The position numbers and the translations under genes were made by a program. The notes beneath the pieces are model-generated. The model ran no database searches and was not told the origin of the DNA. It saw nothing but the letters and a program-made list of their open reading frames with translations. From NCBI GenBank assembly GCA_950295325.1, contig OX485804.1:61906533-61970532 (forward strand): a stretch of 64,000 nt of DNA, in the 5' to 3' direction. Of the stretch, positions 12,333-24,300 are shown piece by piece (the stretch's first letter is position 1; each line of letters opens with the position of its first letter). The stretch comes from Polytrichum commune (Eukaryota > Streptophyta > Polytrichopsida > Polytrichales > Polytrichaceae).

Positions 12333-12778
12333 GGTTGAGTTTCCATGTAGGCCACTTGCCCACCAGATGCTAGTGTGAATAAGGACAAACCCGCCCAAAT
12401 GTAGAGGGAATCTGGTGGGGTAGGGTTCGTACATGCCAACTAGCTACTCCCATCTTCTCAAATCCGAGCCCACCTACTAACCTCCTCCTCCAAGATAAAC
12501 CCTCCCCCTCCTCTAGGGTAAAACTTCCTCCTCCTTTAGGTAAAAAACTCCTTTTAAAAGCGGTCTTCAATCCTTCGGTGATCGACACTTGAAAGCTTGA
12601 AATTATTAATGAGCACATGAAAGTCTAGCAGCATGTGTCCATGGCCCTCCACATTCTAGCAAACCACTAGAATGTGGTTGGATGGCAGCTTGTGCTTAAC
12701 TACATGTGAACACCTCCAACCCACTAGATACTATTATCTAGAATCTAGTGGACGAGCGGCCTGCATGGAAGCTCGCTG
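12333..12778. mobile_element. Tourist-like MITE, TTTCCATGTAGGCC ends
   Basis: The left arm GGTTGAGTTTCCATGTAGG matches the inverted right arm CAGCGAGCTTCCATGCAGG, and the match continues through GCCACT and the CTAG region. TAA flanks it at 12330-12332 and 12779-12781. The left TAA is also the right flank of the preceding MITE, so the two elements abut. The arms resemble the 121-bp palindrome at 32965-33085, so they are probably one family. Confidence 0.7.
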
Positions 12779-14125
12779 TAAGTCTACTCCTGTGAGTCTC
12801 TTGAACCGAAATAGGTGCCTGGATTTCCTAAATATAATGACACAAACTGTTCACAATCCAATCAAATCTCCTAGGCTCTTACAGTACCTGTAAAATTTGG
12901 CTTTTGGCATCAGGAGTCAATACGCATGGGACCTGCAAAGCAAACAAATATCTTGCACACAATTTTTTTTTTAAATTAAAAAAAATTGTTCCTCAAATAT
13001 GAGAGCCATACAAGGAATGTGAAGCTTGGAAGTTGGAACATGTGAGCTCTTATCCACTTGATTGTGGCACAGAACATTTTTACTGGACTGCTTTTTTGTC
13101 ATGAACTAGAGCAGGACAAATAAGTAACAATGTGGACAGCACTGCTTGGGATGCAATCATTGCAAGGGAAACATCAGAGGCCGGAATCAGTTTTGCACCA
13201 ATATTTTCAAATCCTCTTATGATTTCCATCTACTGAATCAATTATTTCTGAATTTACTAAATCTGCTCCAATGGCACTGAAAACATTGTCAATGGCCAAG
13301 TGCGATTCACAATATTTGTCCTTGTCAGGATCTTGTTTTAGACAAGAATTCCAGATTTTAGTAACCAGTACACAACAAACTAGAATCAAGAGAGATTGCT
13401 AATCTAAATGCCTTAAGAGTTACATACTCAACCAACAACAAACAAAAGGAAGCAAACTAGAACGAGAATAAAGCAGAAAGCAAACAGACGTTGCAGCTAT
13501 AGCCAAATGATGGCAAGCCATTTGACTACCCAAAACAATCTGCTCACAGAAGCCACCTTCCACAACATATTTTACATGGGCACTTTACAAGACAAATGCA
13601 TGGTACATAAACTTCAGGGTTGCATTTACCTGGCAGAAAGAAATAAATACGTGCCTCCTTTTCTCCAAACACCTCACTCCAGTGCATGTAGTCATCCTGG
13701 AAAAGAAAGAAAACTGTGAGAAGACAAGTTTTGTGATCTAAAATCAAATCCATTGCTGGAAAGCTTACAATAAGTACTCCATATTAAAGTGATTGCCTTC
13801 CATATTACAAGTCATAATTATTTCCACTCTTGGCGAATAGTATTGCAGACTCCACTTGTAAAAACCAAACTTGAACTCGACAATCACCATAATGTTTCAA
13901 CTTGTAAAAGTGCAAGAAATCAGTAAGAAATATTGACGAAAATACCAGATATCATTTATTGACCAACGCACCTCAAAACTTGCATGCTCATTGACAGCGA
14001 CACTGTAGAATTCTGAATAAGGAATTACTTATTTTCTGTGATCATCAATAGCTGTGCTGCTCTGAATAGAATTTTAAAAAAAAAGCTGGTGTTAAGTTTG
14101 CCAATAGATTTCTGTCAGACTAAGA

Positions 14126-14278
14126 TAGTCCCTTTAGTGTAAGTTATGTTTGGAGTTACATGTTGCTATAACCTTTTACCAAGATTTTCATTTTCTACTC
14201 AGATAAGACAAATTGATAATCCAATAAACAGTTATAGTAACATGTAACTCCAAATGGTAACCCACACTAATAGGACTA
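14126..14278. mobile_element. 153-bp hairpin MITE flanked by TA
   Basis: The left arm reads TAGTCCCTTTAGTGTAAG and later TTGGAGTTACATGTTGC; the right arm is its near-complement, ending ACACTAATAGGACTA. The two arms cover most of the element and would fold into a long hairpin. The inner motif TGGAGTTACA is shared with the elements at 21.2 and 46.9 kb. TA at both ends could be a target duplication. Confidence 0.7.
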
Positions 14279-17200
14279 TTTAGTGTTGTTCCACATTGTT
14301 CACGACTTCCAAGTAAGAATGGGCCAGACAACATAGAACATCTCCAAAAAATTGATTGTATTCCTCACACAAAATGACCATCAAAAACACCCTTGGAATA
14401 CGTTCTTAGCCAGTGGTTGATTTCCTGTCAGAAAGTTAGGAGCTAAAAATTCAGTACAAAATCCTCTTGCAACACCACACAGAAAGTAAGTGCTCTAGCA
14501 TATCAATTTAAGCATCATTCGTAGCCACTTGATATGAAAGGATTTCCGATGGCAGGATCTCAGCTTCATAAGGAAAAAATCAATCTAAGTCTTTCAGCAG
14601 ACAAAGAGATGCGGCAGAAAACAGCAATGATGACGGATGGAAATCAAATCCCCACTGCCAATGACCAATGTTAAAATAAAATTAGACTTTTCACTTTCAA
14701 TGTATTTCAGCCATACCACACAGCTAAACAACATAAATAGGATGGAAGAGATACGAATTGAGATGAGTCTACACTCCCCAAGCCTAAGAGTGGTACCCTA
14801 TCTCTGTAGATGCTGTTCTTAGAGTCTCAAACTTACATGTCCATCGTGTATAGCAGTCACAAGTTCACACCACTAGCCAATATTTTTGTCACTTCCTAAT
14901 AGTTAAAAGCACACTTGAACATATCATTTTTCTAGCCTTGAACAATGTATTCTAAAAATAAGATGTGAATGCACATCCTCTGCCACAACTCAGGAAGCGA
15001 CACAATAACTCGGTGAAATGACACCAACCGCACAGAAAAGCTTTGCTAGTAAGGAAATCAAAGTCTCCCTCATTGGTGACTAAGCTTAACATTTGGACTC
15101 CTTGGTCTTCTCCAATACAGAGTAATTGGTTCTTTTGAAGAGGGTAATCAGGATCCTTGCAACATCTACTTTAAAGCGTATCTCATAACAGTGATACCAA
15201 TTGGTGGCAGGATAATTTTCAGGATCAGAATAAGCAGGGATACGAGAACAAGATAAGCAGGGACACTTTAAAGTGACAACTTATCAGATCCAAACCATTC
15301 AAGGACCTTCAAAAGGATTTAAGTGCAACCCAGATAACTACACCATCACTCCACCTTGCATAGTATGACAAGCTTACTCAATTTCTCTTTTAACACTTCA
15401 TGTTCTGACAACAAGCCGTCCATATATAGAGACTTCCAATTTAATCGGATCGTGTAATGGGTAGGATACGTACGCATCCTCTGCAATAAGAGGGATCTGC
15501 AGACCAATAAGAAGTACCTGCAGCCAATCCCACCTTGCAGTTAGGAGTTTACCATCTGCTGCCATTTGGAAAAGACCATGAGCACGGAATAACATATATT
15601 TCTAGAGTTAATGCTACTTGGAGAAATACATTCTGCAAATGAATTGTATCCGCTTACATCAAGGCGAGTGCATATAAAGGCAGACGTAAGCATGAAGCAA
15701 TGTACTGCCACCGGACATCCAGGACACTAAAATATGATATAACAATTCAACAGATCTACCCTTGTCCAAAGTGGTTTCCGAGTACTCAAGTATGCTCTCA
15801 AACTAGCGAATCATGGCCTCCCTTAGCTTTTTCACTATCTGCACAAATATACAATAACTCATTCTCAAAGAAGCACAGAAATATGTCAACTGTAGAAAGT
15901 CGTTCAATATGAAGGTGAACCATACAAATATCTTCAGATGCAACAACATGCAAAATTGCCAGGCAGCTGAAAGAGCCTGGATTGACAAGTCCATATTTTG
16001 CATTCTCAAAATGAAAATGAATGGCTCAGTATTTTAGAGTACAAGTAGCACCTCAGGTTTGTAGAGCTGTAAAACACCATGATATGTGTCTCGGATTAGT
16101 GCAATGTCCACACTTGTTCTTAACTGCCACCACTCCAATTTCAGCCCATCTTTACCTCTAAGTTCCATGCTAGATTAATGGCCAAGTAATTTGGTTCATG
16201 AGCATTATGAATTTCAACCACAAAATGTAGCACAAGACAACCTACTTGAAGATTTTTCACGAGTTAGTAAAACATCCAAGTGCAAACTCATAAACAACCG
16301 TTTTACGACTTAAATTTCAAAACATCTCAACAGCGGCTCATAGAAGGCTATTATCATGATGACATGCACAGCAGCACTTAGGTTGCAACTATTACCCTTT
16401 TCTGATAACATCATATTCAGCAAAAGATATAATTTGCTGAATAGGTTTTCAACATTATATACTTCAAACAAGTCACATTGCAACCAAAAGAAGACACTTT
16501 TATATGCAACACATACATAGATCAACATACTTAAATTGTGTAGCTTTCTCTGAGACTTTAATTTCTAATTCTCAGCCCTAATTTGCCTTAATCAAGAAGT
16601 ATTACAATAAACTTAGAATATTGCATCTCCAAAAGAAGTTCCAAGAAATCTAATCAGATCATCTTTTACACAGATGGTTCCAAATGTCCACGGAAACCAT
16701 ACTAGAGTGTAACATGGATCTTCTGGGGGGAGCCCTTAAATATACTCACGCCAGTGCCTTGTACCTCGAATACATTGCAGGAATCCATGTGTCCAACAAA
16801 CTTGTTAAAAATAGCAACTTCTAAATTGAGACTCCAAATTAGGTCAGGAATATTGCCCCGTTGTCATGGTCCGCCACAAGAGAGATCGAAACTTTGCACA
16901 TCATGGCAGTTCAACAAATTTTATATAGCCTACTGATCTGTGATTTATGCCCATATAATCATGGAAGGAGAAACACACCCAACTACTCACGAGACCAATT
17001 ATCTTGTTTCGATCAAATTTCCAGTGACTTCCAATAACTTCCTCCCATCCGATCAAAATAAAGACCAAATCCGCGCCATCCCTGTACTCATCGAGGGCTT
17101 TCAAGAGCGGGACCATCAGCCCTGTGACCAAAACATTACCATGTAGCGAGGCCCAGAATATCAAGATTCAGAAACCAACCTGTACTAGTTTCAGGAGTAG

Positions 17201-18049
17201 TGGTACTTGGAGAGGTTCAAAACCGACACCGTGCCTGTTGTCCACGACCTTCACCCTTGCTGCTTCTTTGCCAGATACTTCACTGGCAAGCCTTAGCCAT
17301 GGGCTGCATTTACGATCGCAAATTTTGCGCCCCTTACCTAGGGCTCGGACAACGAATAGATCCACAAACAACATACACAAATACATTGAATACAGAAACA
17401 AATCAGAAACTCACTCCGAACAGTGAAATCAAACGCAAGCAACATATCCAAAAGAGTTCCGTGCACGGGAAGGTTAGTACTGAATAGTAAAGGGGCACAA
17501 AATTTGGCTGCGTGCGTAATGTTTGGAAGGAGAGAAGAGAATGGTGAGAATTGTAGGGCAGCGTGTGATTGATATAGGAGCGATTGAGGCCCAATTTGGA
17601 GCAGCAGCTGAGATCCAAGGAGATATAAGCACCTTGCATGCCAATAAATCCCTGTGTGCATCTTCACGATCCAGGACCAACGGCCACGCTTGTCATTGGC
17701 ATACAACACGATCTCAGATCCCATCTCTTATCCATCTCTTCCCAAGGAACAGGGATCGCCTCATCGTCTTCCGGTGCTTCAAGGCACAGATTTCTAGGCA
17801 TCCTCCGCTGACAATTTGCATGCTTAACTATCAACCGCTCCTGTCTCATCAATCTCTAACCTCCCCACAGTAGGTTCCTGCTGCAAGCTTCGATCGTACT
17901 CGCTCCTTGGTCCGGGGCGTAGGCGCTTCCGCTTTTCGCGAAGCTCCATCGCCACGGGGATACCAGCTCGCCCAACGACACGGTCATGGGGTCCCCATGA
18001 CGTGGCTCTCTTTCTCTCCTATTCAGAGAGACTCCTAGGGCTGGCTATT

Positions 18050-18463
18050 TCATGGCCCAGCTTTTGCTGCCCCTCTGCTGTTTTTTTTTTTTTTTTTGCC
18101 GCCGGGCAGGCAAAGCAGCTATTGTATGGCACTGTGAAAAAAGTTGTTGCAGCCAAGGCAAGCTACCATGCAGGCTATAGAATGTAGTAAAAATGTAGAC
18201 TGTCTTTTACCCCAACGTAATAAGCATATTGTCTGCGTTTTACTCGACCGTAAAATAAAATAAAATGTGTGTAATCGAAATTGTTTATAGTTTTGTTCAT
18301 TTTTTACTTTCTTTTTATTATTCAGCCCAGGTTCTTCAAGGGCCACCGGGGCTATGGAAGCCCAGGTAAGGTGTCCAACCCTTCCAGAGTAGGCTTGAAT
18401 CAAGAGATGGACAATTGAGATTGGATGGTTGAGGTCTTTGTCCTATCAAAAACCTTCACATAA
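18050..18463. other. no gene seen
   Basis: Starts with a T17 run near 18080 and otherwise holds no recognisable coding or repeat structure. It lies immediately outside the start-like block of the unidentified minus-strand locus, so it may include that locus's promoter; no convincing TATA element was found. Confidence 0.3.
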
Positions 18464-18986
18464 TGAACCCCCCCCCTCCCAAATAAGATAGAGCCAAAAA
18501 CTGGGTAAAAACTCTCTTGGGTATGGCGGAGGCATCCAGCTACCCCAATGCATTTACAAGAACTTGCTCCAAATATTTTTTAATAGGTTTTAGTTGAGTA
18601 GCTTTCACACATGTTCATTAGATTTATTTTTTCTATCAAGTAATGGCGAGTTGGATAGTTTTGTCCCATCCCTAAAAGTCTTACCACTCATCTAACTTAT
18701 CATACCATCCATTTTTGTTAATGGGGCTCCTCATGCCCTCATGGCTAAGACTAAATGCAACCAATCACAAGGGTTAATTGGAACCAACGCATTTAAAGGT
18801 CCTACATTCTTACCTCGTCTTTAGGTACCGATGGGAGGGTTGATGCTCGAGGCTTACAAACTCCGCTTTTAAACCAAGCCACATCCTTTGCCAACTAGGC
18901 TCGAGACTAAATAGCGTCGATGGTGTGAAGGCCACGTTTTTAGATTCAACTTTTAGGCTAAGCTAAAGTAAGGTGGGAATGATGCA
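18464..18986. mobile_element. Tourist-like MITE, TGCCCCC family (copy 2, inverted)
   Basis: This is the same family as 11820-12329, in opposite orientation and more diverged. The right end read inward is TGCATCATTCCCACCTTAC; the left end has grown a C9 run. The left flank is TAA (18461-18463) and the right flank is TGA, a decayed duplication. Shared interior words include ACATTCTTACCTC, CAACCAATCACAAGGG and CTAGGCTCGAG-like segments. Confidence 0.75.
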
Positions 18987-19139
18987 TGAGTTAAGTTGGA
19001 TAATTGAAGAAAAGGCTACTATCGGTAACAAAATGGTGACCAATTGAGAACTGAAAATAAGGGTACCTAAGTAGTATAGCAAACCCGCACACTCGAAGAC
19101 AGTGTCTAGGAAGATTTTTGACCATAATCAGTCAAGATC

Positions 19140-19330
19140 CTAGTGTTTCCAAATCCAACTAATTACATATTATGATCTTTCGGGAATTTTTAATTAATTT
19201 GAGGTATATTCCATATATTCCTCTTAAATGATCGGTAATTTTCCGGAAGTCTTAAACTTCAACCGGTTATGTCTCAAATTCCACTTGTTCATATGTAACT
19301 AGCAATTGGTTCTTCCCCGTGCATTGCTCA
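19140..19330. repeat. dispersed repeat, ATGATCGGTA family
   Basis: Contains AAATGATCGGTAATTTTC followed by AACTTCAACCGGTTATGTC. Closely related blocks lie at 22615-22700 and 58890-58985, and part of it at 59710-59740 (GAGGTATATTCCATA). It is non-coding. The copy at 22.6 kb is the seed of a minisatellite. Confidence 0.65.
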
Positions 19331-19564
19331 AAGGAGAGGAGGGAAGCCATTAATTATTACCCTTAGCACATAATCATGCAAGAGGACATGCAAATGTTGA
19401 CGTGGCATGTTCCCGTTGGACATGAGAAGGACATTTATATACCTATCCCACAGCAAGTCGTCCTTGTGGAACATTGTTTGTTTTATCATAAAGGTACATG
19501 TGTGTTACTTGGATCTTTTCTCTCAATGCACCCAGTTCTAATAGGATATGAATTATGCAATTAA

Positions 19565-19990
19565 TGCAATATGATTAGCAAATCCAAATCGTGTCCATAG
19601 CCATTTTCCTCGTGAATTTTATAGATCATATGAATATATATTTTTTATTATGAAAGTGAAGATTACCGTGTTCGTTAAGACAACATATGGGTCTCCCCCC
19701 ACCCCAACTCTCCATCATGTTGACTATTGGGAGTAGAATTGTCGAGAAGAAGTCTATGGGCGATGAAAGTAGCTTGTGGATTCTGGTGAGGCCACGTTGC
19801 ATGTGCTTTCTCGACCGTCGGATTTGACCGATGTAACCCTCCTCCCTTGATCTCCTCCGTTCCTGCCACCACTCATCCACTGCGTGTGCATACAGACAGA
19901 CAAAGAAGACAGACAGACACTCACTCTCTTCACCTTCCCGATTACGATTTCTTTGTCGATTCTCTTCGCCAGAGGTCATCTGATTACGTT
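19565..19990. repeat. dispersed repeat shared with 43.4 and 62.0 kb
   Basis: The left half (GATTAGCAAATCCAAATCGTG, then ATGTTGACTATTG) recurs in the same orientation at 43415-43575. The right half recurs inverted at 62045-62200, where a frame reading VDEWWQERR, GYIGQIRRSRKH and SSPIDFFST is kept in both copies. The family is unknown; conservation of the peptide frame hints at an old coding exon of a mobile element but could be chance over so few differences. Confidence 0.6.
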
Positions 19991-20229
19991 AGCATAACAT
20001 GAGCGTGTAATCAATTTTTTTGTAAACACATGGTTTTTTGGTGTTGGTTCTTAGATTTACAACTAATCACATATCACTAAAATATTACATCGTGTTTAGA
20101 TCTATATTGTTTCTAAACCCATAGGTGTCTAGACTACTATTGTGTTTGATTTAGACATGTCAATCATACATCTGAAATTCATTGCAAAGTTCAACTTGAC
20201 TTCTTCAAGTTGTCCTCTCACCAATTATG

Positions 20230-21127
20230 AACTAAGGTAGAGGGTGCTAAAACCGACACCCATAAATGCCTCCCAATCGTCAACATTCTACTGCCTTGAA
20301 CCATTCCGCATGGTGTAGGAGTGCCCGGGCCCACAAGGAGATGATTTTAGGTGTCATTAGTGGTGCCACATCATACCAGCCTCTACTACCTTCATGTAGG
20401 GTAAGTAACATGCCTCTCATACCTTGGGAAAGAGAGGTAAATGGGTGTATTGTAAATACATTTATCACATATTCAAGTCTCTATGCAAGGTTGATTATGA
20501 CAATGATAAATTCATTCACGCTCCAGCATATACCTATAACGAGGTCATGCAACTCCTTGAGCTCACACGAGTTGTTGAGCATGAGTAGTGAAGCTAGTGT
20601 AACGTTTGCCATATAGTTTTAAAATGTCATTGAGTGACATTATATGTACAAAAACTTATGTGGTTGCCCATACAAATGCTTCGGAATATTAAAATAAAAT
20701 TTAGAATTTGACTGAAAGTGTTTCCACATGTACATGGTAATAGGCAACCATCGTTCATGTTACTGAAATGCTTGTTATTAAATTTTAATTCAATAAATAA
20801 TAAAGTAGCCAATAAAGTGGACCCTAACATATGCAAATTTGATAAATTTGCAATCATTGCTCACATGTGACCGCTCACTACTCATGTCTAAGCTTCCCTC
20901 AGTCCTCATCATATGCAAAGGTTGTCATACACAGGGGCTAGAAATTGGTTTAGAAAGCTAGTGATTTTGACTTTGAACATTCATCATATATTCACATGAG
21001 GCTAACTTTTTTTTCTTTGTACCTTTTTTAAGCCCAAAGTCTTATATATATATATATATATGAACCACATGGCCATATGTATGTGCAATAGCTTAAAGTG
21101 TTGGTTTAAGCATCCTCTACCTTAGTT
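20230..21127. mobile_element. non-autonomous TIR element, AACTAAGG ends
   Basis: The left end AACTAAGGTAGAGGGTGCT and the right end read inward AACTAAGGTAGAGGATGCT match, and the match continues into AAACC and ACAC, about 30 bp of inverted repeat. No clear target duplication is seen. A TA microsatellite lies at about 21043-21061. No coding sequence is recognisable inside. The ends resemble those of the element at 58982-59618. Confidence 0.65.
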
Positions 21128-21205
21128 GCTCGTCATTAGGTGAGCCCAACCAAGAAATATGTTGGACTATGTGACTTTTTTGATTGAGATGAATAAACTT
21201 AAATG

Positions 21206-21433
21206 TGTACACTAAAGATTTTTATTAGTGTCACTTACTATTTGGAATTATGCAATGCTTTATTTATTGATTGTATATCTCATTTTTTTTATCAACAAAG
21301 GTCAAATTGATTATTTGGACATTAGTGATCATCAACATATTTACTTGGTAAAAAAATTATATTAATAGCGATAAAATAAATCATTTTTTAACTCCAAATA
21401 GTAAGTGATACTAAATATCATATTTAGTGTAGT
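21206..21433. mobile_element. MITE, TTAGTGTCACTTAC arms
   Basis: Inverted arms: left TTAGTGTCACTTACTATTTGG, shortened here to its first 20 bases for comparison, and right CCAAATAGTAAGTGATACT. Outer parts carry ACACTAAA on both sides. It belongs with the element at 46919-47142 and shares the TTTAGTGT word with the CACTA-like elements at 24.3 and 45.5 kb. Confidence 0.65.
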
Positions 21434-22486
21434 TATTGTTAGAAAGATTGCACAAAAGGCATAATCTCTTTGTTAAGGCTCCGCCTAATAGGGTGGCATA
21501 TGAGTGTGAAAACAAATTGTATGGTATCAACATGGTGCACTATGCAATTTAAGATAGTCTTTGCTCACATTGTCATTAACTCGATTTTATCATAAAACAC
21601 AAGCTCTATTTTTCATAAATAACCAATGTTAGGTAATCCGACATTGAATTTGAGCATGTAGACCCTACCTTGCTCAAGAATCCTTTTGGTGCAAGGTGGG
21701 GTTTATTGCCAAGCTTGCGGCGGGTGGGCTTTTGGCTTCCTACCTACCTGGCTAGTTTTTTTTTTTTTTTTTTTTTTGTTGTCAAGTAGAGAGAATATTT
21801 CACAGCTGGAATCGAATCGCCAACCACTTCAATTCGGAAATGAGTACCTCTCCACTATCACCCGGTAGTTTAGGGTCATCTTGGACCCTTTATTTTTCAA
21901 AAGGGCTGCCACTATGGTAGTACGCATGTTGTCACACCGAGCACGAGGAGTATGCTTTGAATCGGCTAAGTCCATAAACGTCGACTTAGAGATGATTTGC
22001 CACTGCCATGAGGAGGATGAGTGCCACCTCTATATGACTCGGGATTCATGGTGTCTACTTAAACTTATCCATTGTGAAGGTGAAAACATAGTTGATTATA
22101 TTATAACTTATGAATGATTATTTTAAGATATTCAAACTCCGAAAATAATGTCAAAGACCCTAAATTAGTCTATTGTGATGAATTGGAATGAATTGGCCCT
22201 CGACCCTTGTAGGAGTTTTTTTCAACCATGGCCGCTTCATTTATGATGGATGAGTTTATGTAGACACCATGAATCCCAAACTCTTTATCTCATCCCTCAA
22301 TGATAACAAAAATATATATAATTCTATTCTATTATTGTAATTACTCGACCTTATCTGTTATTTTCATTGTAGCGTTTATGTGTAGTAAAAATATTTTTGA
22401 TATATTTGGTAATCAATGTAATTAACACTCTTCCTTATGGAAATCACATATAAGAGTTGCTTTGCTACAAGTAGCAAGATTCCTTA
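21434..22486. other. no gene; T-run and a 31-bp inverted repeat
   Basis: A T22 run sits near 21752-21778. At 22042-22073 the word GGGATTCATGGTGTCTAC is repeated inverted at 22247-22281 (GTAGACACCATGAATCCC), a 31-bp near-perfect inverted repeat with a 170-bp loop. I see no coding gene. Confidence 0.5.
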
Positions 22487-23440
22487 GAGCAAGCCCACTC
22501 GTTCCTGGATCTGCATCTGCATCCGGCAATGAAAAGTGGCCTCCGTCCAGAATGCAGATGCAGACCCAGGCATACGTGCCACTCATCCTGCATCACTTTT
22601 TTTCACTAACTTCAAAGTTCCTCTATAATGATCGGTAGGTTTCTGAAGTCATGAACTTCAACCCGTTATTTCTTGAACTCATTTGCAAGTAAGTAAGTGA
22701 GCTGACGAATTTCCCCAGATTTACCCTAATTCTCATGTGGTTATTTCTCAAACTCATTCTCAAGTAAGTAACCCAGCTCAACGAATTCCCCCATATTTAC
22801 CCTAACTTTCATGTAATTATTTCTCATGTGGTTATTTCTCGAACTAATTTTCAAGTAAGTAACCGAGCTCAAGAATTCCCCCAGATTTACCCTAACTCTC
22901 ATGTGGTTATTGCTCGAACTAATTTTCAAGTAAGTAGCCCAGTTCAACAATTCCCCCAGATTTACCCCAACTCTCATGTGGTTATTTCTCATGTGGTTAT
23001 TTCTCAAACTAATTTTCAAGTAAGTAACCCAACTCAACAATTCCCCCAGATTTACCCCAACTCTCATGTGGTTATTTCTCATGCGGTTATTTCTCAAACT
23101 AATTTTCAAGTAAGTAACCCAGCTCAACAATTCCCCCAGATTTACCCCAACTCTCATGTGGTTATTTCTCGAATTCACCTGTAAGTAAGTAAGTGAGCTG
23201 TGGAATTCACGCAGGTGCCTTGTCTTATTTGACGTGTACCCTTAAGGGGTTGCGTCTTGTTCAAATAGCATATTCCCTGCATAAGTTGACGTTATGCAGG
23301 GAGGGTTGCAGTGCCTGCAATACTTTTCATCCGGAATTAAAATTATCAGGGACCACTGGGCGTCGTTCCTGCATCCGCATCTGCATCGCGGATGTAAAAG
23401 TGCAGATGCAGATGCGGATGCAGGGTGAGTGGCCTTGCCC
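22487..23440. mobile_element. non-autonomous TIR element containing a minisatellite
   Basis: The left end GAGCAAGCCCACTCGTTCC and the right end read inward GGGCAAGGCCACTCACCC are followed on both sides by TGCATCTGCATC-rich repeats. The left flank is TTA and the right flank TTG, a possible decayed TTA duplication of the Harbinger type. The interior holds the tandem array at 22690-23190. No transposase is present. Confidence 0.55.
22690..23190. repeat. minisatellite, about six units of 75-95 bp
   Basis: Each unit carries TCTCATGTGGTTATTTCTC, then CAAGTAAGTAA, then CAATTCCCCCAGATTTACC. Longer units hold an extra internal copy of the 17-bp word CATGTGGTTATTTCTCA. Because the unit length is often a multiple of three, the array is open for over 110 codons on both strands, which is a by-product and not evidence of a gene. 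Each unit contains CAAGTAAGT, a good match to a plant 5' splice site. Confidence 0.9.
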
Positions 23441-23451
23441 TTGCCCAAAGA

Positions 23452-23577
23452 AGAAGAAGAACTCTGGTCTCCATAGGAGGCCGGAGTGAATAAAGTGTAT
23501 GTTCGTAGAACATCCTAGGCCATGCCTTACGGCAATAGCTTTGGATGTAAAACTACTTCGCCCTTTGTTACTATGCC
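23452..23577. repeat. direct repeat, copy 1 (pair with 25509-25631)
   Basis: About 125 bp, including GGCCGGAGTGAATAAAGTG and GAACATCCTAGGCCATGCC, repeat almost exactly 2.06 kb downstream in the same orientation. No LTR signature (TG..CA ends, primer site) was found between or beside the copies. Confidence 0.75.
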
Positions 23578-24300
23578 CACTATTTCAATCCAATTATCTA
23601 TTCATATGATGTGTTGAAAGCAAGAGCTTAATGGACCAAAGAGTGGTCCAAACAAAACGAAAATAAAGTAATCAATATGTATACAATGGAAGACATGATG
23701 TGGACTATTGTCTATTGTTTCAAATAGGTAGGGGGACAACAATTGCAATGGGTCGGGGCCCGAAATGGCACAAGTCCAAGCTATTATTCTACATCCAAAA
23801 TGGATGCATGCATATATGCCATCTTGAAATGGAAACGATTGTGAGCTTCTTCTTTTTTGTTCAATTTGTTCTAATTATCCCAATTAGGACGTGTTACTAT
23901 TTGGAGTTACGAAGTGCCATGAAGTCTTACTCAAGGTTTCAATTCTTTTTAATGAGTTTAATGGGTTGTTCGGACATTGTAAAACATAAATGACTTTGCT
24001 TTGTAGAATATTACATTTTCATTAAATAACTATAGCACTAAGTAACTCCCAATCGTAACATGCATTATTCGGGATGATCAAAGTCATTGTGGAGGGCCGC
24101 GTGAATATTTTTACACACTAAATAGCAACAACCAACGAGAGCAATGAGACAATGAAAGTTGGAAGATAGAGACAATGTTAGGAGGATTGGGATAGGCACA
24201 TATTGGGTCATGTGCATATTGCTTGAATAATGGCATGCCCATTACAAATTAAAAAGTGCAGTGGTAAAATTAAGGTTGTCAATGTAGTATGTCTTGTGTT

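Larger units (their letters stand above)
11460..17970 (-). pseudogene. unidentified multi-exon gene or decaying gene copy
   Basis: Many minus-strand segments look like exons but I do not recognise the protein. Examples, upstream first: a GC-rich start-like block at 17860-17950 (MELREKRKRLRPGPR), 17180-17325 (VKVVDNRHGVGFEPLQVP), 17030-17150 (VPLLKALDEYRDGADLVF), 16052-16066 (LYKPE between CAG and GTGC), 15885-16010 (FENAKYGLVNPGSFSCLA), 15480-15590 (AHGLFQMAADGKLL), 13630-13696 (DDYMHWSEVFGEKEARIY, clean acceptor and donor), 13200-13360, 12888-12932 (VPCVLTPDAKSQILQ, 45 nt, clean splice sites) and 11470-11620 (LTVDDLHERLCDARFEGK). Some blocks need frame changes to join, which suggests decay. 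Two MITEs sit in one intron. The segments may belong to more than one gene. Confidence 0.35.

Noticed and set aside
22741-23184. Open frames of 145 and 118 codons on opposite strands
   Set aside because: They are produced by a tandem repeat with a unit length divisible by three; the peptides are simply periodic.
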